Positions 23,904 through 33,229 of a stretch of DNA of 64,000 nt are shown one piece after another; position 1 is the stretch's first letter; every line of letters starts with the position of its first letter. A program made the translations under genes and the position numbers. The DNA comes from DATAAP01 sp041690495. GTDB lineage: Bacteria; Pseudomonadota; Alphaproteobacteria; CACIAM-22H2. The notes under the pieces were generated by a model, which ran no database searches, was not told the DNA's origin, and saw only the letters and a program-made list of their open reading frames with translations. The stretch is taken from positions 1 to 64,000 of the forward strand of contig JAWLHE010000004.1 of the NCBI GenBank assembly GCA_041690495.1, read 5' to 3'.

Positions 23904-24584
23904 TCAGCCGTCGCTTTCGATCCGGCCGTCGACGATGCGAATGATGCGATCGCCCGCGCGCGCGAAATCGGAATCGTGCGTTACGGCGACGACGGTGCGG
24001 TTCAGGTCGTGGGCGACCCGGCTCAGAATCTGCTGCACGTTGGCGCTGGCGGCCGTATCGAGGTTCCCCGTGGGCTCGTCCGCGAGAATCACAAGCGGCT
24101 CGTTCGCCATCGCTCGCGCGATCGCAACGCGTTGACGCTGCCCGCCCGAAAGCTGATCCGGCCGCTTGCGGAGCTGGTCGCCAAGTCCGAGATCGGCGAT
24201 CAGGGTCTCCGCACGCTCACTCCGCTCTTCCGGAGACAGCCGCCCCAGTCTCGCCATCGGCAGCATCACGTTCTCGAGCACCGTGAACTCCGGCAGCAGA
24301 AAGTGGAACTGAAACACGAACCCAAGCTTCTCGAGTCGCACTTCGGCGAGTTCGTCCTCTCCGAACGCGGAGGTGTCGACGCCGTCAAGCCACACCTTGC
24401 CCGCGCTGGGGGAGTCCAGCAGGCCGAGCAGATACAGGAGAGACGACTTGCCGGAGCCCGAAGGGCCCTGAATGCTCACGAACTCGCCTCTCCCGATCGA
24501 CAGGCTCACGTCGCGTACCAGCGTCACGGGGATCGCACCCGGCAGCACGCGGGTAACACGCTCGGCGCGCAGCACCTCCGTCAT
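23904..24584 (-). CDS. LolD/MacB-type ABC ATPase
   Basis: 226 aa. Walker A GPSGSGKSSLL, Q loop FVFQFHFLLPEFTVLENV, signature LSGGQRQRVAIARA, Walker B LVILADEPTGNLD and switch His VTHD. The short spacing and EPTGNLD are typical of ATPases that drive FtsX-type permeases (LolCDE, MacB, DevA). Its ATG overlaps the permease stop (ATGA). With the permease and HlyD-type adaptor it should form a mechanotransmission-type pump moving a substrate from the inner membrane or periplasm outward. Confidence 0.93.
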   Translation of the reverse strand: MTEVLRAERVTRVLPGAIPVTLVRDVSLSIGRGEFVSIQGPSGSGKSSLLYLLGLLDSPSAGKVWLDGVDTSAFGEDELAEVRLEKLGFVFQFHFLLPEFTVLENVMLPMARLGRLSPEERSERAETLIADLGLGDQLRKRPDQLSGGQRQRVAIARAMANEPLVILADEPTGNLDTAASANVQQILSRVAHDLNRTVVAVTHDSDFARAGDRIIRIVDGRIESDG

Positions 24585-25828
24585 GTCATGCCGCCGCGCA
24601 GTATGTCGACCGGATGAACACGGCCGGCCTTTCGCGCCGGAAGATAGGCGGCACCGGCGGCGGAGATCATCGCGAACGCCACGCCCATCAGGATCTGATC
24701 GATGCCCCAGTAGACCGGCATGTTCACGGCTTGCGAGACTCCCGGGGGATGGATCTTCACCACACCAAGCGCCGCAATCAGTCCGTAGCCGAGCGCGATG
24801 CCGAGGAGGCTGCCGGCACCGCCGATGATGGCGCCTTCGGCGAGGAAGATCCGGCGGACATCCTTCGCATGAAATCCGATCGACTTGAGTATGGCGATGT
24901 CGCGACGCTTCTCCATCACCACGGTAGAAATCACGTTGAAAATGCCGAACGCGGCGACGACAAGTATGGCGCTGACGACGCTGTACATGATGATGTTCCG
25001 AATCAGCAGAACGGACATCAGGTTCTCGGACGCCTCCTGCCACGACTGCGCGCGATAGCCCACCTGGGACTCGATGGCGGTTGCGAGCTCTCGGGCGGCG
25101 TAAGGATCGTCGAGCTGGATCACGAGCCTGTTCGCGCGGTTGGTACGGCCGAGCAGCGCCTGGGCGCGCTTTAGCAGAACATAGGCCTGGTTCTCGTCCA
25201 CGGCAGAGGTGCCCGTCTCGAACAACCCGACGATCTTCACCGTTCGCACCAGTCCGGTGGGCGAGGAGATGTTGAGACTGTCGCCCATGTCGAGATAGAG
25301 CTTCCGGGCGAGCGCCCGGCCGATCACGATCCCGTTCGGATCCGCGGACAGCGCGTCGAGGGAGCCGGCGACGAACTTCTCGTCGATGTCGCTCACGCCT
25401 GCCATCAGCTCCGGAACGACGCCGTTGATCGTGACGCCCTGCTCCTTCCCGGCGAAGGTCAGGATCGCCTGGCCCGACAGAACCGGTGCCACGCGCACAC
25501 CCGGCATGTCCGCGATGAAGGCCAGCTTCTGTCTGTAGCCGCGAATGCCGCGCGTCTCGGTTTTCGGCTTCAAGCCGTGCAATGCGACTGCCCCGCCCGA
25601 ATAGGCCAGCGTCACCGGCTGCGGTGGCAGCGTCCTGAACTCGTCGCTTACGGTGATATGTGGGGCAGAATCGACGAGCCGCTCTATGAAGTCACGCTCC
25701 GAGCCGCGCATGAGCGAACTCACGGCCATGAAGAAAGCGACACCCAGCGCAATGCCGAGCAGAGACATCAGCGACTGCCGGCGGCGGCTCGTCAGATGGA
25801 CAAGGGCGATCCTCAGGCCCAGAGGCAT
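24581..25828 (-). CDS. FtsX/MacB-type ABC permease
   Basis: 415 aa. Starts MPLGLRIALVHLTSRRRQS at the ATG three bases after the adaptor stop. One membrane helix near 20-40, a large periplasmic domain (about 50-280) and three C-terminal helices (about 290-310, 345-365, 380-400) with the family sequence VMEKRRDIAILKSIGFHAKDVRRIF, giving the four-helix MacB/LolC layout. Middle gene of the adaptor/permease/ATPase operon. The single permease gene suggests a homodimeric MacB-like rather than LolCE-like pump. Confidence 0.92.
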   Translation of the reverse strand: MPLGLRIALVHLTSRRRQSLMSLLGIALGVAFFMAVSSLMRGSERDFIERLVDSAPHITVSDEFRTLPPQPVTLAYSGGAVALHGLKPKTETRGIRGYRQKLAFIADMPGVRVAPVLSGQAILTFAGKEQGVTINGVVPELMAGVSDIDEKFVAGSLDALSADPNGIVIGRALARKLYLDMGDSLNISSPTGLVRTVKIVGLFETGTSAVDENQAYVLLKRAQALLGRTNRANRLVIQLDDPYAARELATAIESQVGYRAQSWQEASENLMSVLLIRNIIMYSVVSAILVVAAFGIFNVISTVVMEKRRDIAILKSIGFHAKDVRRIFLAEGAIIGGAGSLLGIALGYGLIAALGVVKIHPPGVSQAVNMPVYWGIDQILMGVAFAMISAAGAAYLPARKAGRVHPVDILRGGMT

Positions 25829-25830
25829 GG

Positions 25831-27030
25831 TCACGGCTCCGATGGGACCAGCCGCGCGCGTCTTCCCTCTCGTAGCTCGGCAGCAGGACGAGCGACGACC
25901 AGATCGCCTGGCGCAACCCCCGCGGTTATTTCCATCATGCGCTCGCCGACGATGCCGCGGGACACGGCACGATGGACAAGACGCCCGTCCTTCACCAACC
26001 ACACCCTGTCGTCGACGACGGCGGTCGCGGGCACCAGCAGCGCGTCCTGCTTTTCTTCGGTGATGATGTTGTTATCCGTGGTCATGCCGATCATCAGCGG
26101 CGATTCGGGGGCCAGGGAAATACGAACCCGGAAGCTGCGGGCGACCGGGTCGCCCTTGGGCGTGATTTCAGCGACCTCTCCCTCGAAGACGCGCTCGGGA
26201 AATGCATCGGCCCGGATCAGCACCTTCTGGCCCACCTTTACCCGGTGAATGTCCTCTTCGTCGATCTCCGCCGTGACGCGAAGGGATCCGCAGCAGGACA
26301 TCCACAGGATCGGCTCGCCCGGCTGGACGAGCTGACCGACCTCGCCGTCACGCCGGATGATGACTCCATCGCCCGGCGCGATCAGGGTCATCTCGGCAAG
26401 CTGTCGCTTCGCGCGTTCGAGAAGCGCTCTGGCGGTGTCGAGCTCGTTTCTCGCTTGGTCGAGCGCCGACTCCGTGCCGGTCCGATTCCGGAACAGCTCG
26501 CTGGCGCGGCGGAACTGAGCCTCTGTGAACTTGACGCGCGCTTCCCATTCCGCCACGGAGGCGGCCAGTTCCCGGCTGTCGAGTTGGATCAGCGGCTGCC
26601 CTTCCTTAACCGCGGCGCCTTCATCGGCGAAAATTCCGTGCAATCTGCCGGCCACTTTCGGCGCGATCGGCAGCATGACGACCGGTTCGACGACGCCCGA
26701 CCCGTACACGGCCTCGACGGCGGGGCCGCGCTTCACCGCTACGACCTCCACCGCGATCGGGCCGAGGAGAAACCAGGCAGCGCCTCCCGCCAAGCCGAGG
26801 GCAAAGAGCACGAGAGTCAAATAAGAGAGGCGTCTTCCCGATCGTCGCTGGCGCGCCGCAGGTAGGGTCTGCCCATTCCGCATCGGAGAAGGTCGTAACA
26901 GATGCACCGGCTTGTCGGAACCTGCGTTTACGGCAGGATCACGAAAAGGCGTCGGGCCGGCATTCTCCAACGACGCACCGCCAGTCTGTCCGATATCAGC
27001 CTTCGGTGAGGATGGACCATGCGCGGTCAT
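25831..27030 (-). CDS. HlyD/MacA-type periplasmic adaptor
   Basis: 399 aa. An unusually long cytoplasmic N-terminus (about 70 residues) precedes the single membrane helix LSYLTLVLFALGLAGGAAWFLL. Then come half-lipoyl motifs (VVEPVVMLPIAPKVAGRL; TLIAPGDGVIIRRDGEVGQL), a short coiled coil and beta-barrel domain. Links an inner-membrane pump to the outer membrane. First in the three-gene operon; an in-frame ATG at 26883 gives a more usual length. No outer-membrane channel gene is in the operon, but a small lipoprotein gene lies 100 bases upstream on the same strand. Confidence 0.9.
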   Translation of the reverse strand: MTAHGPSSPKADIGQTGGASLENAGPTPFRDPAVNAGSDKPVHLLRPSPMRNGQTLPAARQRRSGRRLSYLTLVLFALGLAGGAAWFLLGPIAVEVVAVKRGPAVEAVYGSGVVEPVVMLPIAPKVAGRLHGIFADEGAAVKEGQPLIQLDSRELAASVAEWEARVKFTEAQFRRASELFRNRTGTESALDQARNELDTARALLERAKRQLAEMTLIAPGDGVIIRRDGEVGQLVQPGEPILWMSCCGSLRVTAEIDEEDIHRVKVGQKVLIRADAFPERVFEGEVAEITPKGDPVARSFRVRISLAPESPLMIGMTTDNNIITEEKQDALLVPATAVVDDRVWLVKDGRLVHRAVSRGIVGERMMEITAGVAPGDLVVARPAAELREGRRARLVPSEP

Positions 27031-27131
27031 CTGGCCTCGATCCTCGCGCCGAGACAGCCGGGCGCAAAGCTTCCCTCAATGGTAGCCGCAAAGAGGAGGG
27101 ACTCCGCCCCGTGCGGGCGAGATCCCGTCCA

Positions 27132-27419
27132 TCAGCTCCCTACCCCCTTGCGTTGCGTGCGCTGAAACATCCGGTCGGCGCGCTCGGCGGCTGCCTTGGC
27201 TTCATCGGCCGAGCGCTGCGCCGCGGCTGCCGCAGCAACGGAGTTGCGCTCGGCCGCCGTAGCTGCGGTTTCCGCGCGGCTCGCGGCGGCCTTCGCATCC
27301 TGCGCCGCCGCACGCGTCTGCTCCAGCAGCGCGCGATCCTCGGCGCTCAGCGACGTACATGCTCCCAGGACGAGCAAGGGAACGGCGACGGTCAACAGCT
27401 TTCGGGTGAGAGCGGACAT
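27132..27419 (-). CDS. Alanine-zipper lipoprotein (Lpp/OprI-like)
   Basis: 95 aa with AGGAG seven bases before the ATG. Lipobox VLGAC (Cys21), then a long helix made of heptads of alanine (QTRAAAQDAKAAASRAETAATAAERN, SADEAKAAAERADRMF) as in the alanine-zipper outer-membrane lipoproteins of the Lpp/OprI type. The C-terminus is RKGVGS rather than the YRK end of Lpp, so covalent attachment to peptidoglycan is uncertain even though two L,D-transpeptidases are encoded nearby. An FNR-like box lies 86 bases upstream. Confidence 0.85.
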   Translation of the reverse strand: MSALTRKLLTVAVPLLVLGACTSLSAEDRALLEQTRAAAQDAKAAASRAETAATAAERNSVAAAAAAQRSADEAKAAAERADRMFQRTQRKGVGS

Positions 27420-27498
27420 CTATCATCTCCTGCAGTGAGCGGCATGGCTCGCCGCGGGTTCACGAACATCAGTAAACGCCGTCCCTGAAGACGAGGCA

Positions 27499-27512
27499 TT
27501 GAGCCAGATCAA
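27499..27512. promoter_or_regulatory. FNR/FixK-type box upstream of the alanine-zipper lipoprotein
   Basis: TTGAGCCAGATCAA differs from TTGAT-N4-ATCAA at one position. It lies in the gap between prpE and the lipoprotein gene, its centre 86 bases before the lipoprotein ATG. Both flanking genes are on the minus strand, so it can only serve the lipoprotein (and perhaps the exporter operon beyond). Confidence 0.55.
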
Positions 27513-27544
27513 GCCCGGGAGCAGCGCTCCCGTCATGGCCAGGC

Positions 27545-29461
27545 TTATTCTGCGGCTACCTGCTTGCCGGCCTTGGCGTAGCCGACGCCCTGCAGCGATT
27601 CCGTGATCTCGTCGAGGATGGCCGGATCGTCGATCGTCGCGGGCTGCCGGAAGGACTGAGAGTCGGCGATCTTCTGCATCGTACCGCGCAGGATCTTGCC
27701 CGAGCGCGTCTTGGGCAGGCGCTTGACCACGATCGCCTGCTTGAAGAACGCCACCGGCCCGATGCGCTCGCGCACGGACTGCACGACCTCGCGGATGATC
27801 TCCTCGTGCGGGCGGTTGACGCCGGCCTTGAGCACGAGGAAGCCGAGCGGCACCTGGCCCTTGAGCTCGTCGGCGACGCCGATCACGGCGCATTCGGCGA
27901 CGTCCTTGTGCGAGGACAGCACCTCCTCCATCTGCCCGGTCGAGAGACGATGGCCGGCGACGTTGATGACGTCGTCCACGCGCGTCATGACGAAGACGTA
28001 GCCGTCGGCATCGACATAGCCGGCATCGCCGGTCTTGTAGTAGCCGGGATAGTCGTCGAGATAGGCCTTGCGGAAGCGCTCCTCGGCGTTCCACAGCGTC
28101 GGAAACGTGCCCGGCGGCAGCGGCAGCTTGCAGCACAGCGCCCCTATCTCGCCGCGGTTCATCTCGTGCCCGTCGGGCCCGAGCACGCGCAGGTCCCAGC
28201 CCGGCGCCGGCTTGGTCGCCGAGCCGTGCTTCACAGGCATCTGCTCGATTCCGAGATAATTGCCGACGATGGTCCAGCCGGTCTCGGTCTGCCACCAGTG
28301 ATCGATCACCGGCACCCTGAGATTCGTCTCCGCCCATTTCAGCGTGTCGGGATCGGAGCGCTCGCCGGCGAGGAACAGCGCCTTGAAGTGCGCCAGGTCG
28401 TATTTGCGGATCAGCTCTCCGTTCGGATCCTCGCGCTTGATGGCGCGGAACGCGGTCGGTGCGGTGAACAGCGTCTTCACCTTGTGCTGCGCGATCACGC
28501 GCCAGAACGCGCCGGCGTCCGGCGTTCCGACCGGCTTGCCTTCGTAGAGGATCGTCGTGCAGCCCTGCAGCAGCGGCGCGTAGACGATGTAGGAATGGCC
28601 GACGACCCAGCCGACGTCGGACGCCGCCCAGTACACGTCGCCCGGGTCCGAATCGTAGATCGCCTTCATCGTGTATTTGAGGGCGACGGCATGACCGCCA
28701 TTGTCGCGCACCACGCCCTTGGGCTGGCCGGTCGTGCCGGAGGTGTAGAGGATGTAGAGCGGGTCGGTGGCCGCGACGGGCACGCAATCGACGGGCTTTG
28801 CCGCCGCCATCGCCTCGTTCCAGTCGATGTCGCGGCCCTTCACCAGCTCGCAGGTCTGCATCGGCCGCTGCAGGATCAGGCAGTGCTGCGGCTTGTGCCG
28901 CGCGAGGTTGATCGCCGCATCAAGGAGCGGTTTGTAGGGAATCACCTTCTGCACCTCGATGCCGCACGAGGCCGAGACGATCGCCTTGGCGCCGGAATCG
29001 TCGATGCGCGCGGCCAGCTCGTTCGCCGCAAAGCCGCCGAACACGACGGAATGGATGGCGCCGATGCGGGCACAGGCGAGCATGGCGATCACCGCCTCGG
29101 GCACCATCGGCATGTAGATGATGACGCGGTCGCCGCGCGCGACGCCGAGCCCCGCCAGCACGCCGGCGAAGCGGGCGGTCAGGTCGCGCAGCTCGGCGTA
29201 GGTGATCGTCCGGACTGTGCCGGTGACCGGGCTATCGTAGATCAGCGCCGCCTGCGTCCCGCGGCTCTCGGCGTGGCGATCGACCGCGTTGTAGCAGGTG
29301 TTGAGCTCGCCGCCGGTGAACCAGCGATAGAACGGCGGCCGCGAGCCGTCGAGGACGCGGTCCCATTTCCGGGTCCAGACGATGTCCTGGGCCACCTCGC
29401 CCCAGAACCCCTCCGGGTCGCGCAGCGAACGGGCATGAAGCTCAGCATAGCCGCCGGTCAT
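27545..29461 (-). CDS. prpE: Propionyl-CoA synthetase
   Basis: 638 aa with GGAGGAG before the ATG at 29461. Adenylate-forming enzyme with YILYTSGTTGQPKGVV (P-loop), WWQTETGW, YKTGDAGYVDADGY and the acetylatable lysine motif RLPKTRSGKILRGTM. The features GDVYWAASDVGWVVGHSYIVYAPLL and the N-terminal ACAS_N segment place it in PrpE rather than acetyl-CoA synthetase. It activates propionate with ATP and CoA. No methylcitrate or methylmalonyl genes are adjacent. Confidence 0.92.
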   Translation of the reverse strand: MTGGYAELHARSLRDPEGFWGEVAQDIVWTRKWDRVLDGSRPPFYRWFTGGELNTCYNAVDRHAESRGTQAALIYDSPVTGTVRTITYAELRDLTARFAGVLAGLGVARGDRVIIYMPMVPEAVIAMLACARIGAIHSVVFGGFAANELAARIDDSGAKAIVSASCGIEVQKVIPYKPLLDAAINLARHKPQHCLILQRPMQTCELVKGRDIDWNEAMAAAKPVDCVPVAATDPLYILYTSGTTGQPKGVVRDNGGHAVALKYTMKAIYDSDPGDVYWAASDVGWVVGHSYIVYAPLLQGCTTILYEGKPVGTPDAGAFWRVIAQHKVKTLFTAPTAFRAIKREDPNGELIRKYDLAHFKALFLAGERSDPDTLKWAETNLRVPVIDHWWQTETGWTIVGNYLGIEQMPVKHGSATKPAPGWDLRVLGPDGHEMNRGEIGALCCKLPLPPGTFPTLWNAEERFRKAYLDDYPGYYKTGDAGYVDADGYVFVMTRVDDVINVAGHRLSTGQMEEVLSSHKDVAECAVIGVADELKGQVPLGFLVLKAGVNRPHEEIIREVVQSVRERIGPVAFFKQAIVVKRLPKTRSGKILRGTMQKIADSQSFRQPATIDDPAILDEITESLQGVGYAKAGKQVAAE

Positions 29462-29748
29462 GTCGTCTCCTCCGGTTTTCTCGCTTGCCCGGCAGTCTGC
29501 CCCCTTCGCCACCGCTTTGGAAGGCGGCACGACGGCGCAGGACCCGCCCCGGCCGCAAATCGGCAAGAGAGTGCCATGTGCCGTTCACCCGACTGTCGGA
29601 GGTTTTTACAGGGCAGAGCGCGGGAATTTCTAACCCTTTGACTCTCCGGTGCCGTGCCGGGTGGCGCGCGCTTTGCAGCGTGCTTCAGCAAAACAATACG
29701 CGCCGCTTAATACTTCTTAAGTTAATGCTTAGATTCGGGGTGGTATCG

Positions 29749-30279
29749 ATGAGAAAGGAACCTATTCTTGCAGCAACCGCTGCAGTCGTCACTTTTGGCG
29801 TCGCAGCGGATGCGTCGGCAGCGCCGGCCACTTTCGACATGGTATTCGACCAGATCCTGGGCGACTCGACAGGCACCGGGTTCTTCACGATCGACGACAG
29901 TCTCATTGTGCCGATGACGGAGATTAACGACGTCTCCGACATCGACGACTTCGGTGCGACATTCACGAATGTTCCTGGCGTCGGCACGGTTTCGTTCGAC
30001 TACGACGATCTGAACGCGGTTTCGGTCAAAATCGACGACGAGTCAGACCTCTATGTCAGCTTCGGAACGGACGACAGTCTCGACAGCCCGCACCTGAACG
30101 TCGATATCCCGAACGTAACCGAACTGAAGTTCGGCGCTATCGGCCCCACTATCCACTACACCACCGAAATTACCCGCCGCACCGCCGCCGTGCCGGAACC
30201 GGCCACGCTCGCGTTGCTGGCAGTCGGCGCTGCCGGACTGCCACTGCTGCGCCGGCGCCGCGCCAACCGCGCCGCCTGA
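29749..30279 (+). CDS. PEP-CTERM sorted exported protein
   Basis: 176 aa. Signal peptide (ILAATAAVVTFGVAADASA), an acidic low-Cys body rich in Asp and Thr, and the C-terminal sorting signal VPEPATLALLAVGAAGLPLLRRRR, i.e. the PEP motif, a membrane helix and an Arg cluster recognised by exosortase. The body has no recognisable domain. The start at 29749 has GGGGTGG upstream; 29725 is a possible alternative. A strong hairpin follows. Exosortase itself is not in the window. Confidence 0.88.
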   Translation: MRKEPILAATAAVVTFGVAADASAAPATFDMVFDQILGDSTGTGFFTIDDSLIVPMTEINDVSDIDDFGATFTNVPGVGTVSFDYDDLNAVSVKIDDESDLYVSFGTDDSLDSPHLNVDIPNVTELKFGAIGPTIHYTTEITRRTAAVPEPATLALLAVGAAGLPLLRRRRANRAA

Positions 30280-30284
30280 TCCGA

Positions 30285-30320
30285 TGCTGCGGCCGGGCAT
30301 CCGGCCGCAGCACTTCTCTT
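30285..30320 (+). terminator. Hairpin after the PEP-CTERM gene
   Basis: Perfect 12-base stem TGCTGCGGCCGG/CCGGCCGCAGCA with loop GCAT, followed by CTTCTCTT. It starts six bases after the stop; the T-run is imperfect. Confidence 0.7.
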
Positions 30321-30411
30321 CCCTGCCAAGCCACCCGAGCGCCACAGTTCCCTCATCCGGCAGCGCTGTCGCAGTCTCCGGCGGAGGACCCGCGAGGGCG
30401 GAGGTCCGTTT

Positions 30412-31320
30412 CTAAAGTCGCGTCAGACGACGCTCGAACAGCAGGCCGGTGCCGATCACACTCGCGCCTGTGCGCTTGCCGAGATTGACGGTGTCCCGGG
30501 TCTTCTCGTCCGAGAAGAAGCGGAAGCGCTCGACACCGCTCGCCATGCCGCGACGTATCGCCTCGTCCAGCAGCACGACATTCGCCCAGCCATGCCTGTA
30601 CTCCGGCGCCACCACGTTGATCTCCACACGTGCCATGCTCTCGCGTCGGCTCACCAGGATAGCGCCGCAGACCCTGCCGTTCAGCATCAGGACGATGGAC
30701 AGGCCGCTCGAGAAACTCGACGTGTCCTGAGCTGCGATCCGCGCGGCAACCGCGGCGGGCATGACCGACAGCTCCGTCGCTGCGAGCCGCACGACTTGCT
30801 CATGCGGCGCGTCCGGGAGCGAAACGATCCGTAGTTCGGCGGGAATCCGTCCCTTGCTCTCAAGCCGCTGGCGGACTGAAGCGATGGTTTCCGCGATCTG
30901 CCAGCCCTGCGCCTCGTAGCCGAGAAACCGTCGTGCGACGCTGAAGCCGAGAGCCGTGAGAAACGCGTGCGCGACGCCGTCTTCTGGAATCAGGCTCCAG
31001 CTGCGCAAGCGATCGGTCTCGCCGATCGCGGACGCGGCGACGGTTTCAACCAGCGCCCGGCCGATTCCGCGACGGCGCCAGGGCTGCGCCACATGCACCT
31101 GGAGCGGGAATCCGCCGGCGACCCAGGAAACCGCAGCCGCTGCAACTGGAACCGGCGGCGAGCCGGCGAGCGCGACGTGGCATTCCGGCGCGCGCCGCGG
31201 TGCGAATGCCTCGGGTACCAGCATGCGGCAGGCGCGCAGCTCGCCGTCCCCGGCGCGGCGGATCGCGACCCCGGGCGGCGAGGAAAAGGGTTCGTCGGCG
31301 GCGGCCGATCTGCTAGTCAC
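30412..31320 (-). CDS. GNAT-family acetyltransferase with tandem GNAT folds
   Basis: 302 aa starting at GTG. The N-terminal half (about 15-150) is a GNAT domain with the acetyl-CoA loop QPWRRRGIGRALVE. The C-terminal half (about 155-300) looks like a second, degenerate GNAT fold (VCGAILVSRRESMARVEINVVAPEYRHGWANVVLL) lacking a clear CoA loop. Substrate unknown. It diverges from the phosphatase-fold/TPR gene with 90 bases between. Confidence 0.8.
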   Translation of the reverse strand: MTSRSAAADEPFSSPPGVAIRRAGDGELRACRMLVPEAFAPRRAPECHVALAGSPPVPVAAAAVSWVAGGFPLQVHVAQPWRRRGIGRALVETVAASAIGETDRLRSWSLIPEDGVAHAFLTALGFSVARRFLGYEAQGWQIAETIASVRQRLESKGRIPAELRIVSLPDAPHEQVVRLAATELSVMPAAVAARIAAQDTSSFSSGLSIVLMLNGRVCGAILVSRRESMARVEINVVAPEYRHGWANVVLLDEAIRRGMASGVERFRFFSDEKTRDTVNLGKRTGASVIGTGLLFERRLTRL

Positions 31321-31411
31321 GGCATCGAGCTTTACCCGATATTTCCTTCCGCAGCGTGAAAATCCATACGTTGCCGCGTCGCGGCGGAAGTTCGGGCATC
31401 AGGGCAGCAGA

Positions 31412-33229
31412 ATGAAGCGACGGGTCATGGTCATCGGCTGCGATGGCGCCGACTGGCCGATCATTCACGAGCTGGGCGCCGGCGTGCTGCCCAACTTGCA
31501 CCGCCTGATCGAGCATGGTGCGAGCGGCACACTGAGGAGCACGCCGCCGCTGCGCGCCGAGATGCTGTGGGCCTCGCTCGCGACGGGATGCCGCGCGCGG
31601 CACCATGGCGTCATCGGCCCCTACGTGCCCCGCCCCGACGGCGGCGGCGTCGAGGCGGCGGGACGCCGCGCGTGGTGCGCACCGCCGATCTGGGAAAGCC
31701 TCGCGCAGGACGGCGTCGCCACCGCCGCCGTCAACTGGCCCGCGACGTGGCCGGCCGTGCGCTGGCCGGGCACGATAATCGATGAGCGCTTCGCAAAGGC
31801 CAGCGGCAGGGACTTCGACGGCTGGCCTCTTCCGCCCGATTGCGTGTCGCCGGCGCAGCTCCGCGCCGCCCTGCGCGAACTGCGTGTGCATCCCGCCGAC
31901 ATTTCCGGCGATGAGATCGCGGTCTTCGTGCCCGACATGGAGACGATAGATCCGGCGAGCGACGAGCGCCTCGCCCGGATTGTAGCCCTGATCGCCGAAG
32001 CGACTACAGTCCATGCCGCCGCGACCCAGCTCGCCGCCGAACCTGCATGGGAGCTGCTCGCGGTCCGCTACGAGCTTCTGGCCCAGGCGCAGGGCGCTTT
32101 CCTGCAGCATCGGAAGGCGACCGGTGCCGGACAGCTCTATGCTGGCGTGGTCGACGCCGCCTATCGCTTCCTCGACATGATGCTCGGCCGGCTGGTCGAG
32201 CTCTGCGGCGACGGAACGGACGTCTTGCTTGTTTCGCCGCGCGGCGCCTCCGGACCCGGAGTCCTCGTCGCGCATGGGCCGTCGATCGCGCGCGACCGCA
32301 TCGTGCACGGCGCCGCGATCTTCGACGTCGCCCCGACCGTGCTCGCCCTGTTCGGCCGCAAGGCAGACAGCGCGCAGGAGGGCCGCGTCCTCGCCGACGT
32401 GCTCCTTTTGCCGGAAGCGGCCATGCGCCCGATCCCGCCGATACCGCCGCCGCCCGCGCAGCCCGAAGCGGAGACCGCGCATCTCCGCGATCTGAAGTAC
32501 AGCGATGCAGCGACGCCAGCGCAGGCGCGCGCGCTGCGCGACACCGAGCTGGAGTCGCTGCTCCATCTCGCCGAATCCGAGATCGCGCTGGGCCACCATC
32601 GCGATGCGGCCTCGTTTGCGGAGAAGGCCCTGGCGATTGCGCCGGAGTCCGTGCCTGCGTCCCTGCTGCTGGCACATGCCCGCGTACAACTCGACGAATG
32701 GCAAGCCTGTGCGCCGATCGCAGAGGTGCTGCTGAGATGCCAGCCGGACGCGCCGTGGGGCAGTCTGCTCAAGGGCGCCGTGCTGGCGGTCGGCGGCGAG
32801 CGGAAGGCGGCGGAGCCGCACCTCGTCCGCGCGCGCGCGCGCGGACGGACGATACCGCTCGCGCAGCTCGTGCTCGGGCTGCTCGCGCTGCGATTGCGCG
32901 AGACTCGGACGGCGCAGGATCATTTTCGCGAAGCGCTGGCGCTGCAGCGCGACCTTGTTCCGGCGCTGCGCGGGCTCGGCGTCGCAGCGCGGGCCCGCGG
33001 CGATCTGGACGAAGCCGAGTCCTCCCTGCGGCAGGCCATAGCCTTGCGCTATCATTTTCCCGACGCGCATTTCCAACTTGGCCTGGTCCTGTCCGACCGC
33101 GGCCGGCTGCCGGAGGCCACGCACGCGCTGCGAACGGCCATGCAGCAGGATCCCGCCCTGCCCGGCGCCGAGGCGGCCCTGCAGCGTATCGTGCAGGCAC
33201 AGATCGTGCGCGCGCGCGACGGCGCGTGA
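31412..33229 (+). CDS. Alkaline-phosphatase-superfamily domain fused to TPR repeats, probably inactive
   Basis: 605 aa. Residues about 4-330 follow the type I phosphodiesterase family (VIGCDGADWPIIHEL, LPNLHRLIEHGASGTL, LWASLATG, DVAPTVLALFG). The usual nucleophile segment (LSPMLW-like, Ser/Thr) reads RAEMLW, with Ala, and the metal-binding SDHG of relatives reads SPRG, so catalysis looks unlikely although Asp11 remains. A proline-rich linker (PIPPIPPPPAQ, about 338-350) leads to several TPR units (about 385-600). Intact relatives are predicted phosphatases or transferases. The protein may bind a phosphorylated ligand or act as a scaffold. No signal peptide. Confidence 0.8.
   Translation: MKRRVMVIGCDGADWPIIHELGAGVLPNLHRLIEHGASGTLRSTPPLRAEMLWASLATGCRARHHGVIGPYVPRPDGGGVEAAGRRAWCAPPIWESLAQDGVATAAVNWPATWPAVRWPGTIIDERFAKASGRDFDGWPLPPDCVSPAQLRAALRELRVHPADISGDEIAVFVPDMETIDPASDERLARIVALIAEATTVHAAATQLAAEPAWELLAVRYELLAQAQGAFLQHRKATGAGQLYAGVVDAAYRFLDMMLGRLVELCGDGTDVLLVSPRGASGPGVLVAHGPSIARDRIVHGAAIFDVAPTVLALFGRKADSAQEGRVLADVLLLPEAAMRPIPPIPPPPAQPEAETAHLRDLKYSDAATPAQARALRDTELESLLHLAESEIALGHHRDAASFAEKALAIAPESVPASLLLAHARVQLDEWQACAPIAEVLLRCQPDAPWGSLLKGAVLAVGGERKAAEPHLVRARARGRTIPLAQLVLGLLALRLRETRTAQDHFREALALQRDLVPALRGLGVAARARGDLDEAESSLRQAIALRYHFPDAHFQLGLVLSDRGRLPEATHALRTAMQQDPALPGAEAALQRIVQAQIVRARDGA

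Noticed and set aside
27806..29641. Plus-strand open frame of 611 codons opposite prpE
   Set aside because: Antisense shadow of the propionyl-CoA synthetase gene; no recognisable protein features.
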